64,000 nt of DNA, from assembly GCA_028023455.1 (NCBI GenBank), contig JAQFVV010006215.1, positions 186,001-250,000 of the forward strand. Direction: 5' to 3'. Numbering within the stretch: the stretch's first letter is position 1; every line of letters begins with the position of its first letter. Positions 10,875-23,480 of this stretch are shown piece by piece. Source of the stretch: Epiperipatus broadwayi. Taxonomy: Eukaryota > Onychophora > Udeonychophora > Euonychophora > Peripatidae. The notes under the pieces were generated by a model. That model had not been told where the DNA came from and searched no databases. It saw only the letters and a list, made by a program, of their open reading frames with translations. Both the position numbers and the translations under genes were made by a program.

Positions 10875-11050
10875 TTGCCTTTGGCAGGATGGCTCAGTTG
10901 GTTAGAGCATTACTTTAAAATTCAATAATCAAGAATCTAAGAATCCAGGTTCAAATCCCATGCTAGTACTGTCACTCATCAGGCCAGCAATACCTGAAGA
11001 AGAGGGGAGAATAATACCTCTCAAAACATTGAGCATATATTAATCTGTTT
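10875..11050 (+). repeat. tRNA-like and hairpin tail of PLE copy 2
   Basis: ggatggctcagttggttaga (box A-like) is followed 50-60 bases later by ccaggttcaaatccc (box B-like), the two internal promoter boxes of tRNA genes. A hairpin follows, cctgaagaagaggggag with cctctcaaaacattg. The same layout in copies 1 and 3 shows that the module is a fixed part of the element and not a chance SINE insertion. Confidence 0.68.
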
Positions 11051-11192
11051 GATGTGCTATTACTAACAGTTGAATGTATTTGGAATATTTAAATAAATTT
11101 TTCTAAAGACATTCAATACACATATTAGATGATGGAAATAGTTCAATATAAAAATACAACTAGAACATCATCATCACAAACCTTCAGGAAAA

Positions 11193-12240
11193 CAACAATA
11201 TTCCTAATGTTTTTGTAATTAAAAACAAAAAATAGAATTAATATATCATTCAGTTTTACATTAGATATAATGACAAAAGATGTGAGCCTTTATATATTTT
11301 ATGTGGTCAAACTAAACATATTGTGGTTAATTACAAACTTTAGTCAATTATTTAATGAACTAAAATACAAAAATATGATACATTTGTTTGCACAAAAATG
11401 CCAACAAGTTTTAGATAGAAAAAAACACTCGACCCTCCCTTCTTACATCCCTGCTCTTTTCTCTTTACATTAAAGTGTGATTATTATTGAAGAACTTGAT
11501 GAAATAACTATAATCTTACAAAAAATAACCAGTTTAGAAAGTCTCAAACAAAAACAGTCTAAACAACTTTTAAAATATCAGGAAATTACCTATTTAGCTG
11601 CCCAAACCAGCTATTTGCCAAACAAAAACTGTCTAAGAATTCTTTAACATTTTTGAACTTCCTTTCTGTATTTCCTGGAATACCAATAAATATTTCTGAA
11701 ATAAAATTAAATATTTTTAAAGTAATCTTAAAGGATAAATGCAGGGGGGAAATTGTTCATTATTTTAATCCATGGCTTTTGCATTAAATCACCAGAAATA
11801 CAGTATTTTTATGCTGTAACATGTTCTGGGGATTGTTTTTCACTTATGATAAATAAAATTAATGGAAATGTAAAGTATATATTTGGAGTTTATTCTTTTT
11901 AAATTATTGTTCATATTATTCACTGAATTATGATGAGCATCAATTTTGTTATGTTGATATAGAATCAGGGATTTATTCATCTCCATATTTAACAATTTAT
12001 CAAAATCAAGATACTTTTATATCAGAGTGATTTAATATACACACTTTAGTTAGTTAATGTGTATATTAAGATATAAAAAATAAAATTTATCTCTGTTTCA
12101 TACATTTTAGCTTTCCAGTCTTTTGAAGGTATTTAAGTGTTCCAAACGAATAAAAAAACTATATTTTTTCAGTAGTTATCTATAATTAGTTTCTCAAATT
12201 ATTGTGTAGATGGTTGCCCAGATAAACTTTTTGAATATGT
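11193..12240. other. AT-rich DNA, nothing recognised
   Basis: A 67-residue frame at 11270-11473 has no recognisable motif and looks like chance. No element ends are visible. Confidence 0.45.
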
Positions 12241-12244
12241 AGAT

Positions 12245-12300
12245 CAAGAGTTCCCAAAGTGGTTGATATCAATCCCCTGGAATCACAAATACAGCTCTTT
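12245..12300. mobile_element. Possible hAT transposon end
   Basis: The stretch gagttcccaaagtgg, then ttgatatcaatcccctgg, resembles the TTCCCAAAGTGG termini with a short palindrome that are common in hAT elements. I found no partner terminus or 8-bp duplication, so this is a weak call. Confidence 0.3.
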
Positions 12301-13480
12301 TCAATTAATATATTTGTCTATTGTCAATAATAAATTACAAAAATCTTTGATGAACTTTTTGAATGTGGATTCAGTACACAAGTGCCAAAGAAAAATAACC
12401 ATTTTTCCAATGCAAGCCATACAATCACATGTTAAAATTATATTATCAAGGCACTTTGTGTTTTGAGTCTGTCTGATAAATTGCCTCTGCCTTGAACTGA
12501 ACAATGTCATTCATTCAGGAAGTCATCTAGCAGCCATGTTCCAAACAATGAAGCATAAAATAAATATATTTAGTTATGAATCTTTATCCAATGATATGTA
12601 AGCAAATTGCTTTTTAATCCCCCCCTTTAAGCATGTAGTTTAATTGTTTTACATCTAAATAAAGAGCATTAAATGCACTATTTATGACTAATTTAGAGTA
12701 TAAAATAAAATTAATTAATATTTAAACTGTTTTTTCTTCTTCTTGATATACAGCAATTTAATTATGACTTAACTGCACTAATTGATATAAATTTCCAATA
12801 TTTATAATTTGATCACAATATAACAGGAGGAGGAATTCACATATCACACAGTCACCAATAAGTAATGTATATATATCAGATACACCTGGCTTATGAAAAA
12901 GCTCTTTTTTAATTGGTTGCTTTAACAAATTATTTTTAAGATTTAGTGTAAATTAAACAAAATATTTTAATATAACATAAATAAATGTGAAAAAATCACA
13001 ATTGAAATACTGAAAAAAAATGTTTGCAATAACCTTATCTGTTGGTACATTTCTGAAATGTACCCAGCAAAATATTAATAAAGCTAAATTCAAATTTAAA
13101 TTTTCAAATATACCTGTTATATTTGATATGTGAATTTGACAGCACTTCAGACAACTGTTTCATAAAAAAATTATGTTTATTAAGGATGAAAATACTTCCT
13201 TCATATAGAATATGCTTTGTAATAAAATCATAGATTATTAAATATAAAAAGTGGAATTACTTTTTTTGCATAAAATGCTTGTAATATAAATTATGGTTTA
13301 GTTAGGTATAGCTATTTATTTCTAAAAACAAATTTAAAGTTTTTTCATTGATTTTTCAATTGTGAATTTAACAGCATTACAGACAAACATAATAGGTTTT
13401 TTTGATTGGTTGTGAATTTGACATGGGATAGTGTTATGGACAAACATTTAGAGATTTTATATTAAAATATATATATATAT
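12301..13480. other. AT-rich DNA, nothing recognised
   Basis: No coding motif or RNA is visible. Long A/T runs dominate, with a (TA)n tract at about 13467-13486. Confidence 0.45.
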
Positions 13481-13485
13481 ATATA

Positions 13486-14632
13486 TTTAAATATGTGAAA
13501 ATATCTGTTATATTTTCATTTTAGAAAAATTACTATCAAATGTTAATAGACAGTAATCAATGAAAATAAAAGGGTTAATTGTTCTAAATGCAATCTTTTA
13601 GTATTATATAGTGTACCAGTTGAACATGTCTACTCATTCAACATGATCTAGAATGTGAATAATGATACCTTAAACTCAGTCTGGCCCAAGATGCACAGGT
13701 TAGGGACCATCCTGAGTTCAAACCTATTTTACCCATTCTCCAGATCACTAACCTAATGAGCAACATCTACAGTGATACAATGAACTTCTTTGATTCTGGG
13801 CCTGGAGACACAGCAGAGAAGATGATACTTTAAAGATGGATGACATAATGGCACAGATAAAGATATCTTTCACATAGACTAAAGAGGCTGTTCATATATT
13901 CAAATGATGGGATGAATGATGATTATTTTATAATTTTGGGATAACTGGGTTTGAATCCCATCCCAAGATTGGAAACTTAAACCATTACACTGAGATTAAG
14001 GAAGTGGATGAGAAAGTGATTCAAACAAGAAAACTGGATAAGTATAAGATATGTTTTAACAATACAATAAACAATTATATAAATACATAGATTACATAAG
14101 TATGTGCATGACGCTGATGAATATATGCCATCATGGCAATAAACTCCACAGTATTAAACACACTCAAAGTATCACATGCTCTTTCTAGATTAAATACATA
14201 GATATATTGAACCAATGATACATAGTGATGTAGATGCAGTGTTAATATGCCAATATATATATATATTTACAAACTCTTTCGTAATTACACTAAAACTTTT
14301 ATATATATATAGAGAGAGAGAGATAGAGAGACTAAACCACTACAGTATTTATTTAGAGTTTAAAATTATTAATTTATAACATTTAACTGATTAGTGGAGC
14401 AGTCTATCATATTTAAAGAATATATGGAAGATCATAACTTTCTTTCCTTAAACCATAAATAAATACTGTAGCACTTTAGTCTCTATATAATATCAAGAGA
14501 TTGCATTGAGAAAAAAATAACCCTTTTGAATGCTGGGAGCATTTATAGTTTATTATTTTCATTAATTACTATCTATTAACATTTGATAATTTTTCTAATA
14601 TGAAACTATAACAGATATTTCCACATATTTAA
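13486..14632. mobile_element. 1.15-kb inverted-repeat (foldback) element
   Basis: The left arm (about 13486-13605) and right arm (about 14493-14632) are inverted copies. Landmarks on the left are atatctgttat, tatcaaatgttaatagac, agggttaat and tgcaatctt, and each recurs as its complement on the right in reverse order. The right arm has an extra segment of about 24 bp. A second, inner inverted pair lies at 14326-14362 and 14449-14486. The middle has two box B-like sequences (gagttcaaacct, gggtttgaatccc) and a (GA)n tract. No transposase is visible, so it is non-autonomous. Confidence 0.65.
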
Positions 14633-14649
14633 TTATTTAAGTATTTTCT

Positions 14650-15990
14650 TCTGTTAAAAATTCTTAATTTATGGTATATATATATATTCAGATAGGCATT
14701 AAAAAATAGTACCTGCAGACAATTTTTTTAGAGAAATAGTCTTTTCACAATATAATAGAATGAGTGCTGAAACTCAAATCAAGACAATAAATAATATAAT
14801 TTTACACTTCTCTATATTGTTTTGGTAGTTTTATCCTGCTGTAATTAATGTGTCTTAAGTGAAGGTTCAGCTGGTAAATAATGAAAAATCTGCTGTCACA
14901 TAATTTAAACTATTTATTAAATAATTGAATGGTTCATCACTCGGAAGGTCTTGTAATGTTCAAGCACTGGAAATGATATAGTTGATCTTGGATCCATGGA
15001 TATTTAATTCTTCAATCAATCACTCTATCATTGACTTACAGTATTAAAATATCATTTGTTCCGTACTGATTACTCATATATTGCTGAGGCATTAAAACCT
15101 ATCACCACAAGATTTTATGGTACTTTTAATTTCTGTAAGATAGAAGTTTATTTCTAAGGTTTTGCATTAAGAAGTGCGTGATTTCAGTTCCATACAATGT
15201 AAAAAAAGATATTTTAAACTTTAAGATAATGTTTGGATTTAATTTCTTGGTTCAATGATAGCATTGCAGACTTTAGAACTTGAGGTTAATGGGTTGTGGC
15301 CTAAATTATCTCTTTCATTTTTCAAACACTTCCAGGCAATTATCCATCCAATGACATTTTTTCCTAATTGGTTTAGTTCAGTGATAGAATTAGAGACACT
15401 AGAAGGCAATGCTCATGAACCATGGATCCCAGCTACCAGTTCCAACATTCAAAATTCTTATGTATATCTGAGTACTGAGCCATTCAATTATTTTCCCTTC
15501 ATGATTTAATTAATGCAGTGAAAGAGAGGTGGATTTTGGAAATTCCGGACCACTGTTCTGTCTTTTCTAGTTGTTAGATTTTTTATAAATTCTAAACCAT
15601 TCACTTATTTTCATCCTGCTTGATTTAATGCATTGGCAGAGTATAGTGTTAATAATTACAGTTCCAGTTATGTCTCTTGTAATGCTCAATCTTGCTATGA
15701 ACTTTCAAGCAATAAATCATTTGATTATGTATTTTATTGATACTCATTACAATAAGCAATAATAGCCTTTACTGCAATTCATATCGCAAAATAATCGCAA
15801 AGACTAGCTTTTTAAATTAAAAAAAAAAGTGTGATCAGTTCTTCAAATAAAGCAAAAACGTCTTAAATAAAAAGAATACAAAAGTAGACGTTAAATTAAA
15901 TCATAATAAATACTGAAAATAAGCATGAGGTTAAATTGCAATTACAATGGAACGTTTTCTTAGCAGAGCTGACTAATATTATGAAGGGTG
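14650..15990. other. AT-rich DNA, nothing recognised
   Basis: A frame at 15255-15509 (84 residues) has a less AT-biased composition, but I recognise no motif. It may be an old element relic. Confidence 0.4.
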
Positions 15991-16007
15991 TAACAAATTA
16001 GAATATG

Positions 16008-16452
16008 TCACATGATCACCATTTCTTATGGTGATCATGTGATGTATATTGGCTTAAAACCAATCCTGCCTAATAAGATAGTGATGGCTATGGTTATTAA
16101 AGAACCAAAGACACCAAAATGTATAGGTACTGAACTGAGTTCAGACCTATATGTTTATATAAGCTGATGAGCTTGAATTGAAAATATTGTGTTTTCAATT
16201 TACGGCTCATAGTTTTGTAGTTAAGTAGAGATAAAAGGTGGCTGCTGGAGGGTTGCATTAGATTCTCAGATTTAGGTGCAGTGCTCTCAGATCCAAAGCT
16301 CCTCATTGATGAAGGCCGCAAGCCAGAAACCAGTCTGGAGATATTGGATGAGTAGGCACTAGATGGGGATTTTATGCACAAGCCTTCTGGCATCCACTGA
16401 TTACCCTGGCTTGCAGGGAGTGGCAATACGTATACAGAGTTTTGCCTGTTTT
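16008..16452 (+). mobile_element. R-family repeat, full unit with target duplication
   Basis: The flanks aaattagaatatg (15995-16007) and aaattataatatg (16453-16465) agree at 12 of 13 bases. The unit begins with the inverted tail (tcacatgatcaccattt), then turns to sense (ggtgatcatgtgatg) and runs through ggcttaaaaccaatcctgcc, the gaaccaaagacaccaaaa block, the ggtggctgctggaggg block and the ribozyme block, ending at ttttgcctgtttt. This gives the clearest view of one complete monomer, about 430 bp. The 109-residue minus frame at 16097-16426 is a read-through of the repeat. Confidence 0.85.
16283..16345 (+). ncRNA. Hammerhead-like motif, R copy at 16 kb, inactive core
   Basis: The order ctcctca, TTGATGA, GGCCGCAAGCC, GAAAC, CAGTC, TGGAGATATTGG follows the family consensus. 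The first core base C3 is T, which should abolish cleavage, and ACTAGT is changed to ACCAGT. Stem II (GGC/GCC) is intact. Confidence 0.45.
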
Positions 16453-16469
16453 AAATTATAATATGATTT

Positions 16470-18380
16470 ATAGTGACTTAATTATCACACTTATTTTCCT
16501 CTTTGTTGTCTGATGAGCTGCTCTTAATAATTTCGCAGCATAACATATCCTGTTTTGAAATCTAAGTATTATTATTTTTTAATTTTTTTTTTAATGTAGT
16601 ATTTTTTTATTCTATAATAATTTTGTTACTATTTTTTAATTTTGGGTCACTCCCTCCCCCTCTTCCAATTATTTTTAAATTGACAATTTTTAGATTTGTT
16701 AAATATACAGAGAAGATGCAATCTACTGACTACTAGTACTTTTTAGAAAACATTTTAAAAAAATGTGAACACATATTTTCAAAAACTCTTGAATTTTTAA
16801 TAACCCACCCATGGGTCATGCTTCTAGGCAAACTAACTCTTCATGACTCAACAATACTGAAGTGTTCAAAGTATGAGTTTATAACCATAAGCTATATCAA
16901 AAGGAATGGCTCAATAATCAATAAAAAATGTTTTTTAGATTAGTTTATTTAAAGAAGAATGTAGCATATTTTTTTTATTACGGAATCTTAAAATGTTTGA
17001 AAGTTTATTGTGTATGCGTATATTTATATAAATATGTACTTATATAATGAAATGTTTAAAAATAATAGAATAATAAGCTATTAAAACTGGATGTTTAAGA
17101 ATATTAGGGATACAAGGTTATGGAATAATTTAAAAATATTAATAAAGAAAATGATAGTTACTCAGAGGGTCATGTGCTATTTGAGCATCAAAGTATTGTT
17201 TAAATACAGAATTGATCCAGAACTAACTTTCAAGTTAACCATTTCTTTATTGTGAAAAAACCCATAGAACTATTGAAAAGTATTTGGAAAAATAAATTTA
17301 TATATTTTATAGATTAAAAGTATTTAACCAGGTTGTTTCAAAACGGCATTAATGAGAACACATTGAACAAAAAGTGTTGTGTATTATAATAAATTTATAA
17401 AAAGATCAGAAAGGGCAGTTATAAAAATTTTAGAGGAATAGTAATTAGAAATTCATTAAATTGGAATATGGTACAATTCTGAAAATAGAATTGAAAATAT
17501 TGGTGTTTGGAAGTAGAGAAACAAGCTGGTTTTAGAGAAGAAATATTCACAATAGAGCACCTTTTTTATGTGACCCAAATAATAAAAGGAATATAACAAG
17601 AATTCAAGATACACATCATTTAAAAGGCAAGTATTCCTCTCAAAAGATTTTGAGAAACACCGGGAATTAATAAACGTAAGTGCAACTCTTGTTAAAGCAT
17701 TTAAAATATAATTTCAGATTAAATAATGAAACCAAAGCATTCAAAAAAAATGTTGCCTCTCATGTACATTATTTAAATTATAGAACCAGTGCACAATGCT
17801 AGTTGAAATCTTTATAAAATATTTGAAATACTTTCCCTTTAAATAAAGAAACAGCTCACATTTTTGCAGTCCATTGTAAAGGAAATTGTCTTCAATGCTG
17901 ATCACTATGATCTCCTATATATTACAATTCAAGCTAATTTAAATAAGGAGTGTGAAACTAAGACAACAAAAATGTACATTGCAAATAAACAAACATGTTT
18001 AATTTTAAATATACTTAGAAAGATTATATAATAATCAGTTTTACTCTCAAACTTAAATATAAGAAACAGAATCAATTTATAATGCTAGCTGAAACCTATA
18101 TAACATATTTGAAATACTTCATAGATTAATAGTCTACCCATGATCCTATTCTAAGAATTTGAGTGAGAACAGGTTATTACCCGAGCTTCGAGTAGGTATA
18201 TTTATGAGTATGGAACAATTCCGATCTCAAGTGCCAATCTTATCAATTAATAAGAATTATACCCCTCAAAAACAAAAGAAAAGGTTCCACCTTATCCAGA
18301 CCAGCTCAGTCTCAAGTTCTGGGAGACAATGTCTATCAGGAGAATGAAGCCGAGGTTATCTTACAAAGAAACGTCATTTA
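16470..18380. other. AT-rich DNA, nothing recognised
   Basis: I see no gene or element. A 62-residue frame at 18159-18347 has no recognisable motif. Confidence 0.45.
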
Positions 18381-18512
18381 TATATTTGTTTCTCATCTGA
18401 TCCTTCGTGTCAGCCACGGGTGGCGTTATTTCTAGCTAAATTTCTAGAAATATGCCATTTCTGCAGCTGCACCCAAGCCTTTAAGCATTCTTTCTAAAAT
18501 AAATCCTAGAAA

Positions 18513-18618
18513 GATTGTTAACTCGGAGTTAAGTCTTGTTTCTATGCTAAAAGGTAGATTGTTAACTCGGAGTTAAGTCTTCTTTCTACGATAAAATCTA
18601 GAAAGAGTGTTAACTCGG
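18513..18618 (+). repeat. Subterminal tandem repeats in TIR element
   Basis: The motif gttaactcgg recurs at about 18516, 18560 and 18608, a period of 44-48 bp. Each of the first two is part of the palindrome taactcggagtta. Repeated subterminal palindromes are typical transposase-binding arrays, although that role is inferred. Confidence 0.6.
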
Positions 18619-18999
18619 CTTAGTGGCTAACAGTATGGCTTTTTCCGATGCTAAAGGCAGAGGAAAATGCCATAGTTGTTTGTGTCATGCACTATATCTT
18701 AATGCTGTATTATGTATTTGATGTAACAATATCGTATGAGGGTGTGTTAATTTGATCGTGTCAAAAGTATTTAAATTTTCATTGGGGGCCTTTTTTTTAA
18801 AGACGAATTGAAGTACTGTTACATTTTAACAATTTAAACAGTGTCGTGATTGTTCCTTGTAAATCTAGAAGCCTCCTAAATTCTCGATTAGGGTGGGTTA
18901 GCATAAAATTTTCAAATGGTCATGCTTTGAGTCACGTTTTAGCAAGAAATTTTCCGAGACCAAGAAGATGGCTAATTCAAACAACAGAAAAACTTGAAA

Positions 19000-19560
19000 A
19001 AGAAAACACCCTCTTGTCAATAAAAATTAAACAAACAATAACTATTATTGTCCCATTGTCAAAAATATTTATTTGTAGAACCAAAACCATAATTTATAAA
19101 TGAAAGGAAGTCAAATCGGTTGTCAATCAAATGTAAACCGATAAAAGTAATGGTTTTAATTTTTATTTAAACATACACACGGAAAAAAAAACACTTCTCC
19201 CAATAAAGTAAACCTATAAAAGTAACATAAATTATTATTTAATCGTACACAAAAACACCCCTCCCACTAATTGTTATCGGCAATCAAAAAATGGAAACCT
19301 ATCAAAGTAATGTCAATTATTATTTAAAGATCCATCAAAAAAAAACTCATTCTCTCTTAAATTTCGGCAATCCAATTTTACAAAAACAGTAATACTATTT
19401 TAAAAAAAACACAAATTACTATTTGAACACACATCAAAAAAGACCCTCTTGTCGATAAAAATTAATAAAAAAACAACTATTATTATCCCATCGTCAAAAA
19501 TATTATTTGGGAAAAATAATTCAGAAATGAAAGAAAGTAAACTTTGTAAACAAACAAAAA
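19000..19560. repeat. Degenerate internal tandem array of TIR element
   Basis: Related blocks recur: ccctcttgtc with aataaaaatta (about 19010 and 19445), ccaataaag or tatcaaagtaa with a following attattattta, and the lysine-like aaaaaaaac runs. Periods are irregular, roughly 60-120 bp, which suggests old duplications. Confidence 0.45.
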
Positions 19561-19679
19561 AAAAGTCAATATTAATAGAGAATCACTAGCCCGGGAACAT
19601 TATATTAATGTGTTTTTGATTAGAAATTGTGCCACCCGTGGCTGACACGAAGGATCAGATGAGAACCATATATTTTTAT

Positions 19680-21285
19680 AATTTCCTTATCTGCCCTACA
19701 AATCTTATTATTTTATTTGTTTTAGAGCTATATGGTAATGAATATCAGTAAGCTTTTATAAATAATAACCCTGAAATTATAACAATCTCGTAATTTAAAT
19801 AAATACACAAGTTATAGCTTAAAATTCTAATATTTATTAATACACATATATATTAATAACTCAATCATAGAACCCAGTTATTCCAATACATATATATAAT
19901 ATCAGTATACACATTCACGAAAGAGTGCAACTATGCGTTAGAGTTATATTTATAAAACAATTTAATATATTTTCTATAATTCTTTTTTTAAATTAGAACA
20001 AATTGCATATTTCTTAATTTATTATTATATGTTCACTTAATATATATAGAGAAAGTCAAAGTTACATCATTTGAAAGCGAATGTTCACATGTTTAAGGCT
20101 AATGATCTGTAAGCTTACAGTATTACAATGGTGATTGTCTTAGCAAGAGATGATGAAATATTCCATAACATTTTCACATAAGATAATTCATCCTAGAGGT
20201 TAGCTAGATGATTCTAAAATTGATTGAATGAAAGTTCTTGCTGTTTGGAGTTCATGATCATTTCACTTGCTTGAAATAGATGAGTAAAATCTTTATAGAT
20301 AAAGGTCAGACAGGTCACAAAATAGCTGTATACTGGGCCAGTTTAATGAATCCGCATGATTCTTCTACCCCAGCATTTCAATGGAGTCCATTCTTATTAA
20401 TTTTTATTAATTAATAAAATCACTTTATGAAATTTACTTTCCACACTTCTTTCTCTCTAACGGTAACTTTTCCGAATCACTATTCAATCAAAAAAAAAAT
20501 TATAGTTCTTTTGTTTTATCTCTCTTTCACCTCACTTTTTTTTCTATCCATATGCCAATGAACATATCTCAGGAATGCTTTTAGCTTCCATTGTTCCAAA
20601 ATATTAAATTGGCCAGTTCTTGGAATTCCGATACAAGTGTCATTAACAGAAATCGCCCATGGCACAACTTGCAATTCCTTTCATTACTCTCCAGCCTTAT
20701 ATTTTAATTTGCTTTCATTAAGAAACATGCGCTACTAATGATGTCATTTAAATAACTATAACTTATGATATTAATAAACAACAAAAATATATAAAACAAA
20801 AATATAAAAATACAACTCCATACATAACCGCTTTTCTTCATCTTCACATACAAATCTATCTGTTAGTAATTAATTATATGCAACATCACAACAACACATG
20901 TAATAAATATATATGTATATGTTCACACCTTTAAATGGTTAATGTATTTCACTCACACTCTTTTGTAACAGGGTTCGAATGTATATCTATAAATTTTCTC
21001 ACATCTATTAAATCAATCTGTAATTGCAATGTAATGAACACTCTTTTGTAATTATTATTGCCTTTTACTTCCTTTACTACTGGTATTCAAACCCACCTAC
21101 TGTTACAATAGCTTTATTCTAAGTATATTTAAAATAAATCATATTTGTTTATTTGCAATATAAGATCTTTGTTATTTTAGTTTCACATTCTTTATTTAAA
21201 TTAGCTTGGATTTTAATATACAGTATATTAAATCATAGCAGTAAACATTGAAAAGGATTTTCTTTTTGATGCACTGCAAAAATTA
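19680..21285. other. AT-rich DNA, nothing recognised
   Basis: No coding motif is visible. The stretch at 20450-20720 is slightly more balanced in composition, but I recognise nothing in it. Confidence 0.45.
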
Positions 21286-21289
21286 GAGT

Positions 21290-22260
21290 AGCTTTTTTTA
21301 TTATTTAAAGGGGGAGTATGTCTAAAATAATATAGCTATAGAGTGTTTCAGATATTATTTAAATTGTATATAGAAGAAGCCCATAAACTATGGAAAGAAA
21401 ATATAACAAAAATGGGAATTCCTTTACCTAATAATAAAACATTTAATACAATGTCCACACTGACAATTGAATAGTTTTGATACAGGATCATAATGGTTTG
21501 AACTATATGGCTAGAAAAATAATAGAGGAATATAGAAAATAAGGTAAGAAAATTAATATATCAATAACAAAATGTATGTGTACTAGAGGAACACAACAGG
21601 ATATAATATTATAAGATAAATATTAGATTGGAAAATGTGGAAAGTAAAAGTACCTAAGCAGGGATATCATATAAAGAAAAAGAACAAATAAAGCTATAAA
21701 GAGAAAAGAATGTACTGGGAAGAAACATTTAGTGATATTAAATGAAATATTGGGGGGGGGGTAAGAATACATAAAAAAAAACAATAACAGCAAATATATG
21801 ATGCAATAGTAAAAAAATATCATTACTTATGGATGTGAGATTTGGCAATTGAAAGAAAAAATAACTAGAGAATTGATAACTACAGGAATGGATTATTGGG
21901 TAAGATTTTCATAAAAGTCAAGGACAGAATGCATAAATAATAATAAAAAAGAACTCATGAAAATTGAACATGCTAGTGAATGACATCAAGATAAATAGAA
22001 TGGTATGCATATATGCAGAGAATGTCACAGGAAAAATTACCAAAGTAAATATTAAACTGAATACTATCTGGCAAAAAAGAAAGGCATCCAAAAAGAAATT
22101 GAAAAGAGAGAATAGATATATTAGAGACAAAAATTTGCAGAAAAATTTATGGATGGATAAAAAGACAGCAATTAGAATTGGAAGATTTCATAGAGTATTA
22201 CAGACTGACAAGAAGAAGATTTAACAGACTTATTCTGAATAGGAAGGATATGTTAGAAAA
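21290..22260 (+). pseudogene. Non-LTR retrotransposon RT C-terminal end, decayed
   Basis: Read over several frames, the plus strand keeps the order of a LINE reverse transcriptase end. It shows EEAHKLWKENITKMGIPL, then a broken FADDQ region, EYRK and KINISITKCMCTRGTQQD. ITYGCEIWQLKEK with TGMDYWVRFS follows, and then the tail part resembling the RNGMHICRECHRK knuckle region. These match the YGCETW and MDYWRR motifs of endonuclease-RT (RTE- or Jockey-like) elements. The catalytic DD pair is lost and stops are frequent. The 5' part is missing, as is usual for LINE copies. The clade is uncertain. Confidence 0.6.
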
Positions 22261-23466
22261 TAGAAAAAAAAGGAATTGATTGGAAAGAAAAGATGAAAAC
22301 AATATATATTGTATTGAAAACAAGTTCTGTGTCTAATGAATATTGTATAATAAAATTAAACATTTATGAATAATGGATTGTTCTGAAGATATATGTTATA
22401 CTTTTAGAAAAGTCAAGAAAATTTGATTGCAATAATAATGAATGATGGGTCAGTTCTCTGAAGATTTAAAATAGAAAATAAATGAAAAAGAAAAATTTTA
22501 AAAACAAAGAATTTTGATTTATGGTTAGTGTTGTTGGGGCTTGATAAAATGGATAAAGGGGATTTCTCATAAACTGATCCTTTGATTATTATATAATATT
22601 TTTTCAACAAATTGATATTCCAATGAGATTATTTACTTTGAAAAATTACTGTGCATTCTGTTAGCCATATAAATTTTAGCAATACAAAACTGATTTTACA
22701 TTTCTTTTATCTCTTACCAAAAAGCTTGATATTCTAATTCATATTAAACAATTATTAGAAGAAATGAGAGTTGTCCTTATGTAGATTAAATAAATTCAGG
22801 AATCCATGATGCATAAAAACTATTTTTTCTCATATAAATTACATAACTTATAAACTGGGTCAAAGAACCATTAAATGCATTTATTTTTTGGAAAAACAAC
22901 CCATCATGCAATAATCTAATACCAGTATTAATCAAAACCTTCATTAGTAATATGTTTTTAAAAATTTCATTGTGATGTTAGTATCTAAAGAATATTGTAT
23001 CTGTATTAGAGGATGTTTCACTAGAAGATCTTTATGGTTTATATTGAATAAAGTAATTCTTTTTGGTCTATTGTATCCTAATTCTCATGAGTTGAATTTA
23101 CTGGACATTAGGAATATTACTATCAAAGAGATCATCAACATAAATGCTATTTAAAAAAACTTAATATTGATAAAATGATTAAATGTTTTATAACTAATTT
23201 CATCATATTATATCTGTCTCTACATTATGAAATAAGTATTTGACATGTGATTGCAAAATCATGACTTATTTGAAACTAAAACATGCTGAGGCCATATTTT
23301 CTTAAGGTCTTTTTTTGGGGGTCAGGTGCTTTTGATCTTTATAGTATATTTCTTTCACAAATAAAATTGATTTACCAATGAGACATATTTGTGTTAAAAA
23401 TATTGCTTGAAATGTTAGGAAAAGTATTTTTCATAATAGTTGTTCTATTTCTACTATAATGAATCA
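22261..23466. other. AT-rich DNA, nothing recognised
   Basis: Short frames at 22413-22610 and 22972-23154 carry no motifs. I see no element boundary. Confidence 0.45.
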
Positions 23467-23480
23467 GACTACATATAAAA

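Larger units (their letters stand above)
8481..11192 (+). mobile_element. Penelope-like element, copy 2 (defective, nearly full)
   Basis: This is the most complete PLE in the window. Coding similarity begins at about 8455-8480 with TFRKTLSILYGPDTI, then EKLCVKLAKVENH and CKCKSEGIIPKHLQLKPPIH. RT (about 8985-10110), endonuclease (10483-10788) and tRNA-like tail (10875-11050) follow. It ends near the conserved tail sequence catcatcacaaaccttcagg. The tail end of copy 1 overlaps its start, as expected for the tandem pLTR arrangement of PLEs. Frameshifts at several points make it non-functional. Confidence 0.88.
18388..19667. mobile_element. 1.28-kb TIR element, possible hAT-type
   Basis: A perfect 34-bp terminal inverted repeat lies at 18391-18424 and 19631-19664. 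It is extended by three outer bases with one mismatch. The 8-bp sequence atatattt flanks both ends (18380-18387 and 19668-19675), which would fit hAT-type target duplication, but it is AT-only and could be chance. The termini are clearly more GC-rich than their surroundings. The inside holds tandem repeats and an unrecognised 85-residue frame (18846-19103), and no transposase. Confidence 0.72.

Noticed and set aside
16097-16426. 109-residue minus frame, with similar frames at 875-1084 and 60088-60463
   Set aside because: They recur only because the R repeat recurs. They share the SASQ-NQWxxEG stretch from the repeat and have no coding constraint that I can see.
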